From positions 186,001 to 250,000 of the forward strand of contig JBCCXL010000005.1 in the NCBI GenBank assembly GCA_039191605.1: DNA of 64,000 nucleotides. The letters run 5' to 3'. The stretch comes from JBCCXL01 sp039191605 (GTDB lineage: Bacteria; Acidobacteriota; Thermoanaerobaculia; Multivoradales; JAHZIX01). The notes below the pieces were generated by a model. It was not told where the DNA came from. It did no database searches and saw nothing but the letters and a program-made list of their open reading frames with translations. The position numbers were made by a program, and so were the translations under genes. Below, piece after piece: positions 36,712 through 45,230 of the stretch. Position 1 is the first letter of the stretch. Each line of letters starts with the position of its first letter.

Positions 36712-37926
36712 TCAGAGCTCCTGCAGGGGATAGCGAGGAATCGACAGCTGCTGAATCTGGGTGCTGCCTTCGATGATCTCCAACACCTTGGAGTCCCGCC
36801 AGTGGCGGGCGACGGGATAGTCGTCGGAGAGACCGTTGGCGCCGTGGAGCTGCACCGCGTTGCCGGCGGATCGGGTTGCCGCCCGGGAGGCGAAGTACTT
36901 GGCGATCATCGTCTCCGGCACCGCGGCGGGATCCGCCGAGCGGCGAAGGTGGCCCGCACGAGCACAGAGCAGCCGAGCCGCCCGGGTGTCCGCGATCATG
37001 TCCGCCAGCAGTCGCCGAATCAGCTGATGCTCTTGCAGAGGGGCGTCGAATTGCACCCGCTCCGCAGCGTATTCTCGGCTCGCGTCGAGGCAGGCCTGGG
37101 CGATGCCCACCCCGCCCCAGGCGACGCTGTAGCGCCCGTGATCCAGCGCCGTGGAGGCGACGTGGGTGACGCCAAAGCCGATTCGGCCGACGCGGAATCG
37201 GGAGGGAATGCGGCAGCCGTCGAAGTGCAGCTGGGCGACCATCGACGCGCGGGTGCCCATGAAGTCCTGCATCGGCGTGCGAGAGAAGCCCGGCGAGTCG
37301 GTGGGCACCAGGAAGGCGCCGATCTTGCCGTCTTCGTTGCGCGCGAAGGTCAGCACCACGTCGGCGAGCTGGCCGAAGGTGGTCCACTTCTTGGTGCCGT
37401 CGAGGACGAATTCCTCTCCCTCTTGGCGTACCTTCGTCACCACTCCGGCGGCGTCGCTGCCGATCCCCGGCTCCGAGAGTCCCAGGGCCCCCAGCAGCTG
37501 CCCCTGGGCCATCGCCGGCACCAGCTCTTCCTTGACCTCGGGAGTGCCCCAACGGTGAGCCGCCAGGGTCACCATGTCGTGCACCGTGAGCAGGGAGCGC
37601 ACCGAGGAACAGGCCCAGGCGATCTCCTCCGTCAGCAGACCGTAGGTGACCAGGTCCATCCCTCCACCACCTACCGACTGCGCCACCGGGGCGCCGAGCC
37701 AGCGGTGCCGAATCAGTCCGTCGACGAGCTCCCGGGGCACCGCAGCATCGCGCTCCCACTGCCCCGCGTAGGGAGCGATCTGCTCTCGGGCGAACTGCCG
37801 AAAGGCCGCCCGCAGCTCCCGCTGAGCTGGCGAGAGCTCCATCCACATGCCCGGCACTGTTTCGCTCTGCACGGCCTCGCTCTCAGGGTCAGAAGGGCCG
37901 GCAGAGGCGAGGGCTTGAGCTTCCAT
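36712..37926 (-). CDS. Acyl-CoA dehydrogenase of hydroxymalonyl-ACP type
   Basis: A 404-residue acyl-CoA dehydrogenase-fold flavoprotein. GLSEPGIGSDAAGVVT, FVLDGTKKWTTFGQLADVV and the C-terminal LEIIEGSTQIQQLSIPRY (with the catalytic Glu) are in the usual positions. It starts 9 bp after the ACP stop. In methoxymalonyl/hydroxymalonyl-ACP pathways the acyl-CoA dehydrogenase-like enzyme oxidises the ACP-bound aldehyde to the malonyl acid, which fits its neighbours. It could instead be an ordinary acyl-CoA dehydrogenase, but the cluster makes that less likely. Confidence 0.85.
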   Translation of the reverse strand: MEAQALASAGPSDPESEAVQSETVPGMWMELSPAQRELRAAFRQFAREQIAPYAGQWERDAAVPRELVDGLIRHRWLGAPVAQSVGGGGMDLVTYGLLTEEIAWACSSVRSLLTVHDMVTLAAHRWGTPEVKEELVPAMAQGQLLGALGLSEPGIGSDAAGVVTKVRQEGEEFVLDGTKKWTTFGQLADVVLTFARNEDGKIGAFLVPTDSPGFSRTPMQDFMGTRASMVAQLHFDGCRIPSRFRVGRIGFGVTHVASTALDHGRYSVAWGGVGIAQACLDASREYAAERVQFDAPLQEHQLIRRLLADMIADTRAARLLCARAGHLRRSADPAAVPETMIAKYFASRAATRSAGNAVQLHGANGLSDDYPVARHWRDSKVLEIIEGSTQIQQLSIPRYPLQEL

Positions 37927-37935
37927 GGTAAAGCC

Positions 37936-38187
37936 TCAGACCCCGGCACCGGCGGGCTGCTTGCTCTCCACCAGGGCGTCGATGTTGTTGATGGTGCGGA
38001 AATTCTCGAAGTCGAGATCGTCGTCCTCGACGGTGATGCCGAATTCCTTCTCCACGAAGCCCACCAGCTGCATCGCCAGCAGGGAGTTCACGAAGCCCAG
38101 GGCGAAGATGTCTTCGTCGTCCTTGAGCTCGTGATTGCGGAAGAAAGTCGAGAGAAATTGACGAATTTTGCCTTTGCGTTCAGCCAT
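37936..38187 (-). CDS. Acyl carrier protein (FkbJ-like)
   Basis: An 83-residue discrete carrier protein. The Ser35 in GFVNSLLAMQLVGFVEKEFG is the phosphopantetheine attachment site, with N-S-L in place of the usual D-S-L. The acidic helix EDDDLDFENFRTI is typical of ACPs. GGAG precedes the ATG at 38187; an ATG five codons upstream is possible. It lies 39 bp after the hydroxyacyl-CoA dehydrogenase gene and 9 bp before the acyl-CoA dehydrogenase gene. Carrier for the three-carbon unit loaded by the FkbH-like enzyme. Confidence 0.88.
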   Translation of the reverse strand: MAERKGKIRQFLSTFFRNHELKDDEDIFALGFVNSLLAMQLVGFVEKEFGITVEDDDLDFENFRTINNIDALVESKQPAGAGV

Positions 38188-38226
38188 GTCGTGAGTCTCC
38201 ATCGGTGGGCGCGACGGCGCGCGCCC

Positions 38227-39120
38227 TCAACCTGCAATCCCGTAGTTGAAAAAGCCCCGGCCGCTCTTGCGGCCGTGTAAACCGGCCCACACCATTTTCT
38301 TCAGCAGCGGGCAGGGGCGAAACTTATCGTCATTGAAGCTCTCGTAGAGCACCTCGAGAGAGTAGAGGATCGTATCCAATCCGATGAGATCCCCGGTGGC
38401 CAAAGGCCCCATGGCGTGCCCGAAGCAGGTGGTGAACAGGCGATCGATATCGGCGGGCTCGGCCACCTGGTCCTGCACCAGGTAGATCGCCTCGTTGATG
38501 GTCAGCATCAAGACTCGGTTGGATACGAAACCCGGCATGTCGTTCACCACGATGCCTTCCTTCCCGAGACCGCTCAGGAAGGACTCCACCACCTCGAGGG
38601 TCTGCTCCGAGGTATAGAAGCCCCGGATCACCTCCACCACCGGCTTCATCGGAACCGGATTCATGAAGTGCATCCCCACGACCCGATCCGCCCGCTCGGT
38701 GATCGAGCCGACGCGGGTGATGGAGATACAGGAAGTGTTCACCGCAAAGACGCAGCGTTCCGGGCAAATGGGATCAATCGCCCGATAGACCGGCTCTTTG
38801 GCCTCCCACTTCTCGATCACGTTCTCGATCAGGAAGTCCACGTTCGAGAGCGACTCGTACTCGGTGCTGGTGGTGATCCGGCCGAGAATCACCTCCGCGG
38901 ACTCCGTCGGCGCCGCTCCTCCCGGGGCTCTTTTCGCCAACAGCTTCTGCATCCGCAGGTTCTGTCGGATCTCACCGAGAGCCGCCTCGAGACGCTCATC
39001 GGTCAGATCGATGAGCACGACATCATGCCCCGTCTGAGCCAGATTCTGGGCTAGGCCGACACCCATCACTCCGGCTCCGACAACACCTACACTCTGAAAA
39101 CTCTCAGGTTTATCCGTCAT
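38227..39120 (-). CDS. 3-hydroxyacyl-CoA dehydrogenase (FkbK-like)
   Basis: A 297-residue NAD-dependent dehydrogenase: VGVVGAGVMGVGLAQNLAQTGHDVVLID forms the Rossmann fold, FAVNTSCISITRVGSI and RVVGMHFMNPVPMKPVVEVIRG lie in the active region, and the C-terminal dimer domain has VLMLTINEAIYLVQD and ATGDLIGLDTILYSLEVLYE. In FkbK-type pathways this enzyme oxidises the ACP-bound glyceryl hydroxyl to an aldehyde. First gene of a string with ACP, acyl-CoA dehydrogenase and FkbH-like gene, an order seen in methoxymalonyl-ACP cassettes. A beta-oxidation role is the alternative. Confidence 0.86.
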   Translation of the reverse strand: MTDKPESFQSVGVVGAGVMGVGLAQNLAQTGHDVVLIDLTDERLEAALGEIRQNLRMQKLLAKRAPGGAAPTESAEVILGRITTSTEYESLSNVDFLIENVIEKWEAKEPVYRAIDPICPERCVFAVNTSCISITRVGSITERADRVVGMHFMNPVPMKPVVEVIRGFYTSEQTLEVVESFLSGLGKEGIVVNDMPGFVSNRVLMLTINEAIYLVQDQVAEPADIDRLFTTCFGHAMGPLATGDLIGLDTILYSLEVLYESFNDDKFRPCPLLKKMVWAGLHGRKSGRGFFNYGIAG

Positions 39121-39859
39121 GTCACGTTTCGTACTTTCGGTTTCTTGGAGTTGAGAAGATATAGCGAGATGTACCCGCAGGCTGCCGATCTTCGATGAGG
39201 ATCGTCGATCTGCTAAGAATCAAGGTCACCGAAGCGGTCAGCACAGCAGCAAAGCCTAAGGGGCTATGAGCTGCGCTTCAAGAAGGCGCTCCTTCGAGCC
39301 TTGACGCCGGTCTGAAATCCAGGCGCCGAGGGCGGCGGCCCCATGGCAGCGGAGTCGCGAAGCGCAGAGAACAAAGAGAGCCATTGAGGCGCAAAGAGCA
39401 ATGCCGTGCGACTCCCCAGCATCTCAAACTCGCCGGGAAACCAGTGCCAGCAGCACCCAGGGGTGAAAGGTGACGGTGGCTCTTCAGCCCCCTGACGATC
39501 GAAGATTCGTATGGCAAAGACGATGACCATGAAGGTCGAAGACGGGGCCGTACGATGGAAAGCCATGAGCTCTCGATGTTCCGTTCCAAGATACGGCTGA
39601 CCCACCCGAGGGTTTAGTTTCCGAAGGCCACAGGCCAGCGACGTTACGACCGCGCCCTTCCTCCATGGAGAAAGTGCCCCGAAGAGCCGCTTCGGGACAC
39701 TATGTGCTTCGAGGAGGGGTTACGAAACCGTCATTCAGAGGCCAGATCTGAGAGAGCAGCCCTGAAAGAACGGTAGACCCCGACCCGGCAACTCTCAGCC
39801 CAAGGCGAGAGAGATCCCGACTGGTGTCTATTTCCAGGGTGCCTCCCGCACCCCAGGCG
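39121..39859. other. Intergenic, 739 bp, no gene seen
   Basis: Lies upstream of the hydroxymalonyl-type cassette, and downstream of the solute-binding protein gene on the same strand. Several small frames are open, none convincing. It contains a terminator-like hairpin at 39673-39701 and a stretch with scattered gcgaaacgca / gaggcgcaaag-like segments near 39355-39400. The promoter of the cassette should be close to 39121-39200, where AT content rises. Confidence 0.5.
39673..39701 (-). terminator. Candidate terminator after the solute-binding gene
   Basis: A 12-bp imperfect stem (agtgccccgaag / cttcgggacact) with a 5-base loop. On the minus strand it is followed by TTTCTCC, a weak T-run. It sits about 160 bp downstream of the solute-binding protein gene. 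Confidence 0.45.
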
Positions 39860-41083
39860 CTAGCGGCGAGCCTGGCCCCGCTGCCAGCTCAACAGAAGGT
39901 TCTCGACCACCTCTGCCCGGGGATCCTCGCAAGCCGTCGGCAGATCCACCTGCAGCCCAAAGCGCTCCAGACGTACAAAGGGGCTCTCAGGAAAGAGGAT
40001 CGGAACCTGAGGGTTCGCCGGCCGAAAGCCGTGCACCAAAGCCTGACGCTGAACCGGCTCAGAGAGCAAGAAGTCGAGAAAGACCTGCGCCCCTTCGTGA
40101 TGATCCTCGGTGCTCCAGGGGGCATCCAGAACGTAATAAGGGTTCTCGTTCCACAGCGTACGGTTTGGGTACGCAACTTGGAGATCTCCCCAGCGACCCT
40201 GGGCATTCTTCAAATAGTCGATGGCCAGGTTTTCGTAGACGAAGAGCGCGTCGTAGGTCGAAGGCCCCTTCAGCACCATATCCCGCATCATGTTGCCGGT
40301 GCTGTTGGCCAAGCCAGAGATCGAGCCCTCGACCTGCTGCATCCAGTCCTGAAAGCCCCCGTCGAGAATATCCGCCAGCTCCAGGCCCTGGGTTTTCTGA
40401 TGGTAAGTGTAGGACATCAGCACCAGGCTCATGAGCCCGCTATTGGACTCATTGGGGTGGGTATGGCCCACCTTGAACAAACCCCACTCGGGCTTGTTGG
40501 AGATCGACGCCCAGCCGGATCGCTCCTGTAGCGCCTCGCTGATGCTCACAAAGTCGAGCCGCGAGTACCTCTGCAGGTAGGCGTCGTAACGCTGCTTCCA
40601 CATCACGAAGACCATCGGAGTCAGCGCCAGGGGATCGTCCGTCAGCAGCGGCTCATTGCCGTGCTTTGCCGTCCAGTCGCGGACAAAGACATCGGTGTAG
40701 AGAGCGCTGGCGGGGCTCCAGACGTGAATCCGCTCGTCCCCGGCGAGGGCCGCCTGAGCGCCCTCCAATGAGCCCATGGGGATCAGCTCCACCTTCACCT
40801 TGCGGCCTTCTTCGCTGTTCTCGAATTCCTCTACCGCCCACTCCAACCATCGCCGCTTCTCGGTTCCGTAGGCGATGCCGATGGTCACCGGATCCCCGGA
40901 GAAGACCGAGCGGCTGCGGCTCTGGCGCTGACCTTCCTCCCCTTCCTGAGCCCCGCCGATGGGGAGGTTGAAGTCCCCACCCAGCAGCCACCAGGCCCCA
41001 GCCACACAGCCGAGGATAAAGACGAAGACGACGAACTTGCCGAGGATGGTCAATCCGGGTCTAGAGTTTCCTTGGCTGCTCAT
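39860..41083 (-). CDS. Membrane-anchored solute-binding-type protein
   Basis: A 407-residue protein with one N-terminal membrane helix (GKFVVFVFILGCVAGAWWLL) and a large outer domain like type II extracellular solute-binding proteins. VTIGIAYGTEKRRWLEWAVEEF begins it, and SPASALYTDVF, FKVGHTHPNESNSGLMSL and LVHGFRPANPQVPI align with the same landmarks in the upstream VWA-fusion protein. The two are therefore paralogues. No permease or ATPase gene lies in the neighbourhood. It may bind a ligand as a receptor rather than feed an importer. Confidence 0.75.
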   Translation of the reverse strand: MSSQGNSRPGLTILGKFVVFVFILGCVAGAWWLLGGDFNLPIGGAQEGEEGQRQSRSRSVFSGDPVTIGIAYGTEKRRWLEWAVEEFENSEEGRKVKVELIPMGSLEGAQAALAGDERIHVWSPASALYTDVFVRDWTAKHGNEPLLTDDPLALTPMVFVMWKQRYDAYLQRYSRLDFVSISEALQERSGWASISNKPEWGLFKVGHTHPNESNSGLMSLVLMSYTYHQKTQGLELADILDGGFQDWMQQVEGSISGLANSTGNMMRDMVLKGPSTYDALFVYENLAIDYLKNAQGRWGDLQVAYPNRTLWNENPYYVLDAPWSTEDHHEGAQVFLDFLLSEPVQRQALVHGFRPANPQVPILFPESPFVRLERFGLQVDLPTACEDPRAEVVENLLLSWQRGQARR

Positions 41084-41275
41084 AGCTTCCCTTTCGCCGC
41101 GAGCTTCGGCGGACGAAGATTCGGTTGAAGATTGGAGACCATCGCGCCACCGAAAAGGCGACCAGAGTCAACGTTAAGCATAGAGGTAGAGTCGGGCATC
41201 AGCCTAGAAAGCGACGACGAGTATCGAAACTCACCGTGGGCTGCCGTCGGATCCAGAGCCCATGAATCCAGAAGA

Positions 41276-43024
41276 TCAGAAGAAGGTCGAGATCTCTCGG
41301 AAGACGTTGCGGATCGTGCGCGGATCGCCCTGATAGAACTTCGCCCGGGAGGCGTCGGCAATGTTCTCCAGCGCGTCCGCGTTGACGTCCGGGCTGTAGC
41401 CGATAGTGAAAATCCGCACTCCCACCCCCTCGGAGCCGGCGTCCACCATGCTCAGCACGTCAGCCTGCTGCTGCTCACTGCGGGTGTCCTCGCCATCGGT
41501 CAGCACCACGATGGCCTGAATCCGCTCTCCGGCGCTGCCCCGCTGGGCCTGGAGCTGCTGCGCCCGATAGGCCTCGATCACCGAGTCGTAGAGCCGAGTT
41601 CCCCCGTTGGCGAACACCCCCTCGATGCGCTGATGAACATCCTCTCTCACCGAGCCGAGCCGGACGCTCTCGGCGACCCAGACGCTCTGATCCGCGAAGG
41701 TCAGCAGGGAGAAATAGTCCTCGTCGGAAAGCATGTCGAGGAGCTGCTGAGCACCGGCTTTGGCGTTGGCCATGCGCTCTTCTTCTCGCATGCTGCCGGA
41801 GGTATCCAGCACCAGGGTCACTTCCGAGCGCTTCTTGTTGCGCTGCCAGAGCTCCCGGATCGCCTGCATCACCTCCGGCGTCGGCACCTCGAGGGTGGTC
41901 TGGGGCTCTTCGGGGTTCACCCCATAGCGCCGAGTCACCGGCTCCCCAAGGGGCACCTCGACATTCGCCGGGCGGAAGCCGAAATCCAGCGCCCGCAGCT
42001 GGCGCTCCGGCTCCAGCAGCCAGTCGATGTAAATCTGTGCCGCTTCCCGATGCTCCTCCTGGACCCACGGACGATTCACTACGCCGACGGGGTGATCCGA
42101 CCAAAAGGTCCCCTCCTTGGGGTAGATCGCCACTACCGGAAAGGGAAGATCCTGCTGCGAGCGATAAGACTCGATGATCATGTTCTCGTAGAGCACCGCG
42201 GCGCTGAGGTAGGAAGGCCCGTTGGCGAACATCTTGCGCCCGAAGAAGCCGGTGGAGCTGCCGTAGTGCACGATGGAGCTCTCGATACCGCGCAGGAAGT
42301 CAGCCGTCGCCGGCTGGTCGACATCTTCTCGGGTGAGCCCAGCGGTCTTTCCGGTGGCCGCATAAACCTCCGCGAAGAGGGAGATCAGACCGCTGTTGGA
42401 GAAATCCGGATGAGTATGCCCCAGCTTGAAGGTTCCCCATTCGGGATGCCCGAGGGACGCCCAGCCATCGGGATCCTGAGCCAGCTCCAGGATGTCGCTC
42501 CAGCCGAGGGAACGCTCCCCCCAGCCCAGGGTCTCCGCCATTGGCTGCCACATCGCGATCACCACCGGCGAGAGCACTAGATTCTGCGTCCTGCCGATCA
42601 GGTCATCCCCCGTCTGGGCCCGGGATTCGGCATTCCCTAGCTCGATGAAGGCCGCGGATGCCGGGCTCACCAGATGGGCCTGGCGGTTCTCGGTGATCAC
42701 CTCATCGATGCTCTGCCCCGAGCCCATGGGGATCGCCTCGACGAAGATCGGGCGCCCATCCGCCAGGGTCGGGCTGCGGCGGTTGAACTCCTCCGTCACC
42801 GCCTCCAGCCACTTCTCCTTCTCCGAGCCGTAGGTGAAGACCAGCTGCACGGCGTCCTGCATAGACCCCAGACGATCCTCGTCCCCCTCACCACCACAGC
42901 CAACGATCGCAACCGCAGCCGCCGATCCGCCGAGCGCAAGCAAGGCCGAGAACAGGCCCACGCCGAACCGCCGGCGCCAAGAAGCACCGCGGGGCGAGGA
43001 AAAGGGAAAGCGCTTGGGGAGCAT
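41276..43024 (-). CDS. Lipoprotein with solute-binding and VWA domains
   Basis: A 582-residue exported protein. AGGAG precedes the ATG at 43024. A hydrophobic N-terminus ends in AIVGCGGEG (lipobox-like). Residues ~60-390 form a solute-binding domain (VFTYGSEKEKWLEAVTEEF, SPASAAFIELGN, FKLGHTHPDFSNSGLISL, GFRPANVEVPL). It continues into a von Willebrand A domain with a MIDAS motif DTSGSMREEERM, a conserved T in LLTFADQSV, and VVLTDGEDTRSE. This joins ligand binding with a metal-dependent adhesion domain. The membrane-bound partner at 39860-41083 is a paralogue without VWA. Role unknown. Confidence 0.82.
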   Translation of the reverse strand: MLPKRFPFSSPRGASWRRRFGVGLFSALLALGGSAAAVAIVGCGGEGDEDRLGSMQDAVQLVFTYGSEKEKWLEAVTEEFNRRSPTLADGRPIFVEAIPMGSGQSIDEVITENRQAHLVSPASAAFIELGNAESRAQTGDDLIGRTQNLVLSPVVIAMWQPMAETLGWGERSLGWSDILELAQDPDGWASLGHPEWGTFKLGHTHPDFSNSGLISLFAEVYAATGKTAGLTREDVDQPATADFLRGIESSIVHYGSSTGFFGRKMFANGPSYLSAAVLYENMIIESYRSQQDLPFPVVAIYPKEGTFWSDHPVGVVNRPWVQEEHREAAQIYIDWLLEPERQLRALDFGFRPANVEVPLGEPVTRRYGVNPEEPQTTLEVPTPEVMQAIRELWQRNKKRSEVTLVLDTSGSMREEERMANAKAGAQQLLDMLSDEDYFSLLTFADQSVWVAESVRLGSVREDVHQRIEGVFANGGTRLYDSVIEAYRAQQLQAQRGSAGERIQAIVVLTDGEDTRSEQQQADVLSMVDAGSEGVGVRIFTIGYSPDVNADALENIADASRAKFYQGDPRTIRNVFREISTFF

Positions 43025-43110
43025 AGACGTGAATCTCCTAACCGAGATTTCTTGGAAGAGAGACGATCGCAACGAAGGCTTAGGGTGGTGAGCAGGGCGT
43101 GAGCCACAGT

Positions 43111-43150
43111 CTACTCAACTCACTCTCTGCCTACTCAACTCAATCTCTGC
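43111..43150. repeat. 20-bp direct repeat, 2 copies
   Basis: Unit ctactcaactcactctctgc repeated with one change, head to tail, 87 bp upstream of the VWA/solute-binding gene start. Possibly an operator for that gene. Confidence 0.9.
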
Positions 43151-43255
43151 GACCCCGCCGCCCAGAGTCTCAATCTGCTCTGCGCGGACAGGTCGAGCGA
43201 TCGAAAGGATCGGGTAAACCTCAGCCTAGCCTACGCTTTCCCAGCGCCTGATGCT

Positions 43256-44221
43256 TCACCTTGCTCCACGTTGTGACATCGATGTCAGAACTTTGTCGGG
43301 CGCCACGGGGCCTAGCAGAACGCTGCCATTGGCGCTGAACAAATACACCGGTACCCCTCCGAGGCCGAGACGCGCCAGCCGTAGTCGGGGAGCCTTCTGC
43401 CGCAGATCGGGGTTTGCAGAGTCGACTTCCTCGAGCCACTTCAGCTGGGGTGAATCGGCCTCGGCAAGAGCGATCGGGAGCTCCGTTTCTAGGCCTCCAT
43501 TGGCGGTGCGCACCCAGAGGTCTGCATCGAGATCCGCCGGCACCGCAAGATCGATCGAGCCGTTCATCGACACCATGGAGAGAGCCCCGTCAGGGTTTAC
43601 CTGATGAAAGCTAGCGGTCACCGACCCGTTGGCCGCCGTCACCACCGCCGAACCGCCACAATCGAGTAGCTCGATGGATCCGTTGAGATTCTCTACTTCA
43701 TGATCGCCCACCAAACCCTGGGCCAGAATCTCTCCGCCGCGCTCCATTCCAGCCAAGAGCGACGTGCGGCGAGGCACGTAGATCTCGAGATACGCCCCCC
43801 AGAAGCCCGCTTCCCGCAGCGGACTGCGCACGGTGATCCGGTTGTTCTCCTCGCTCACCTCCAGCGCCGTGGCGCGCTCCACGTCCTGCGCCCCGTGCTC
43901 CGCGGTGCCGTCAAAGCGGGCCCGCACCTTTACGGTGTCTCGATCCTGCCCCATCACGCGAATCTCGCCCCAGGCCACCTGCACATCCAGCTCCAGCGGC
44001 AGGCCTGGCTCACTCAGCTGAATCTCGGGCAGCTCGCGGTGAAATTCAGCAGCGCCCTCAGAGAACCCGGCCCCCTCAGCCGGCTGCGGCGAGAGCATCG
44101 CGACCCACGACAGAAGGCAGAGGGTGAAGAATTTCAGCGGGAAGCACTCGATCGCTCCTCGCTCTGCGTCGATCTTCGATCCTCGCCGCGGCGGCGAGTC
44201 AAACGGGATGTCCTGAACCAT
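43256..44221 (-). CDS. DUF4097-family beta-repeat exported protein
   Basis: A 321-residue protein with a signal peptide (FFTLCLLSWVAMLSPQPAEG) and a right-handed beta-repeat domain typical of DUF4097 (alternating short strands such as VKVRARFDGTAE, ITVRSPLRE, SVTASFHQVN, and NGSIDLAVPA). AGGAG lies before the ATG. Its position downstream of an ECF sigma/HEAT anti-sigma pair is common for such proteins and suggests an envelope-stress regulon member. Function unknown. Confidence 0.78.
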   Translation of the reverse strand: MVQDIPFDSPPRRGSKIDAERGAIECFPLKFFTLCLLSWVAMLSPQPAEGAGFSEGAAEFHRELPEIQLSEPGLPLELDVQVAWGEIRVMGQDRDTVKVRARFDGTAEHGAQDVERATALEVSEENNRITVRSPLREAGFWGAYLEIYVPRRTSLLAGMERGGEILAQGLVGDHEVENLNGSIELLDCGGSAVVTAANGSVTASFHQVNPDGALSMVSMNGSIDLAVPADLDADLWVRTANGGLETELPIALAEADSPQLKWLEEVDSANPDLRQKAPRLRLARLGLGGVPVYLFSANGSVLLGPVAPDKVLTSMSQRGAR

Positions 44222-44264
44222 GGTTTATCTCCTATGGGAAGTGTGTCCTTGGAAAACCGCTGCA

Positions 44265-44309
44265 CTGTTGAGTCTCGGGCTGTTGAGTCTCGGGCTGTTG
44301 AGTTTCGCC
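44265..44309. repeat. 15-bp tandem repeat, 3 copies, upstream of DUF4097 gene
   Basis: Unit ctgttgagtctcggg, two exact copies and one with changes, in the non-coding leader of the DUF4097 gene. Confidence 0.9.
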
Positions 44310-44378
44310 ACCTGTCGGGCAGGCTTCGCTACCCGTCGGGTCTTGCTCGTCTCCCCGTGATGCGCCGGCGGCTAAGCT

Positions 44379-45230
44379 TCATTCGATCTCTTGGGGCTGA
44401 GGCCCACGGGGAACCCGCCAGCCGACGGAAGTTCTAGCGATCAACTCGTGATCCCCTAGCAAGAGGGCTTCCCGAGCCAGATTTCGGGTCAGCTCCGACC
44501 GTTCTTCATCCCTCGCTAGTGTGCGAAGGTGCCCTCGAGCCTCGGGGGTTCGCTGCCTTGTGAGTAGATCGACGATGATCAACTCCGCATGGACAGATCC
44601 CGACGCGTTCACCAAATCGTCGATCCACCGAGGCTCGCGCAATCGCTCCTGCAGCCAGTCTTCGGGGGCCAGGGCGATCGCCTCGAGGGCAGCGCAACGA
44701 ACCGGACGGCTGGTATCACTCAACGCGATTCCTTCGAGGCTCTCCAGCAGGTCGAGGGGGGTTCCTCGCTCCGAGCCCGCCGCCAGGAGCGCCGCGGCAA
44801 CGCGATCGGCAGCGAGGGGGGAATGAAGATCAGCTTCCCGCTGCGCCACCGCCGCTCCGGGTCCAGAAAGCGGCCGGATCCACAGCAAAGCGGCTCCGAG
44901 ACTCAGCAGCAGAAGCGCGGCGACCAAAATCCGCCGCTGCCGGACGGTCCGCTGCCTCGCAACTTGCTGCCTCGCAACTTGCTGCCTCGCGATTTGCTGC
45001 CTCAGGAGCGCGATCGGCGCAGGGCGAACGATTCTCGGATCGTCACCGGGAGCTCCGAGCCTTCCAAGATCTCTCCACAGAGCGATCAGCTGGCGCTCTC
45101 GGGCCGGGTATCGCGGCTCTGTGTCCGAGGCGAGCTCCTCCGCCCGCCGCTCCGCTTCGGTGCTCTGCGCTTCGGTGAGCTCTTTCCACAGCTCCTGCAG
45201 CCGCTTCTCGTTCCGCTCAGCTTCGCTCAT
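44379..45230 (-). CDS. HEAT-repeat membrane protein, putative anti-sigma factor
   Basis: A 283-residue protein with a Glu/Arg-rich N-terminal helical domain, a QQIARQQVARQQVARQ repeat, one membrane helix (ILVAALLLLSLGAALLWI), and a C-terminal HEAT-type repeat region (RPVRCAALEAIALAPEDW, AELIIVDLLTRQRTPEARGHLRTLA). It overlaps the ECF sigma gene by 14 nt, the usual arrangement of an anti-sigma factor. No zinc-binding H-x3-C-x2-C motif is seen, so it would be a non-ZAS type. Confidence 0.72.
   Translation of the reverse strand: MSEAERNEKRLQELWKELTEAQSTEAERRAEELASDTEPRYPARERQLIALWRDLGRLGAPGDDPRIVRPAPIALLRQQIARQQVARQQVARQRTVRQRRILVAALLLLSLGAALLWIRPLSGPGAAVAQREADLHSPLAADRVAAALLAAGSERGTPLDLLESLEGIALSDTSRPVRCAALEAIALAPEDWLQERLREPRWIDDLVNASGSVHAELIIVDLLTRQRTPEARGHLRTLARDEERSELTRNLAREALLLGDHELIARTSVGWRVPRGPQPQEIE
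44951..45006 (-). repeat. 15-bp tandem repeat in coding sequence, about 3.7 copies
   Basis: Encodes the RQQVA/RQQIA stretch of the HEAT protein; the third unit is diverged. Confidence 0.9.
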
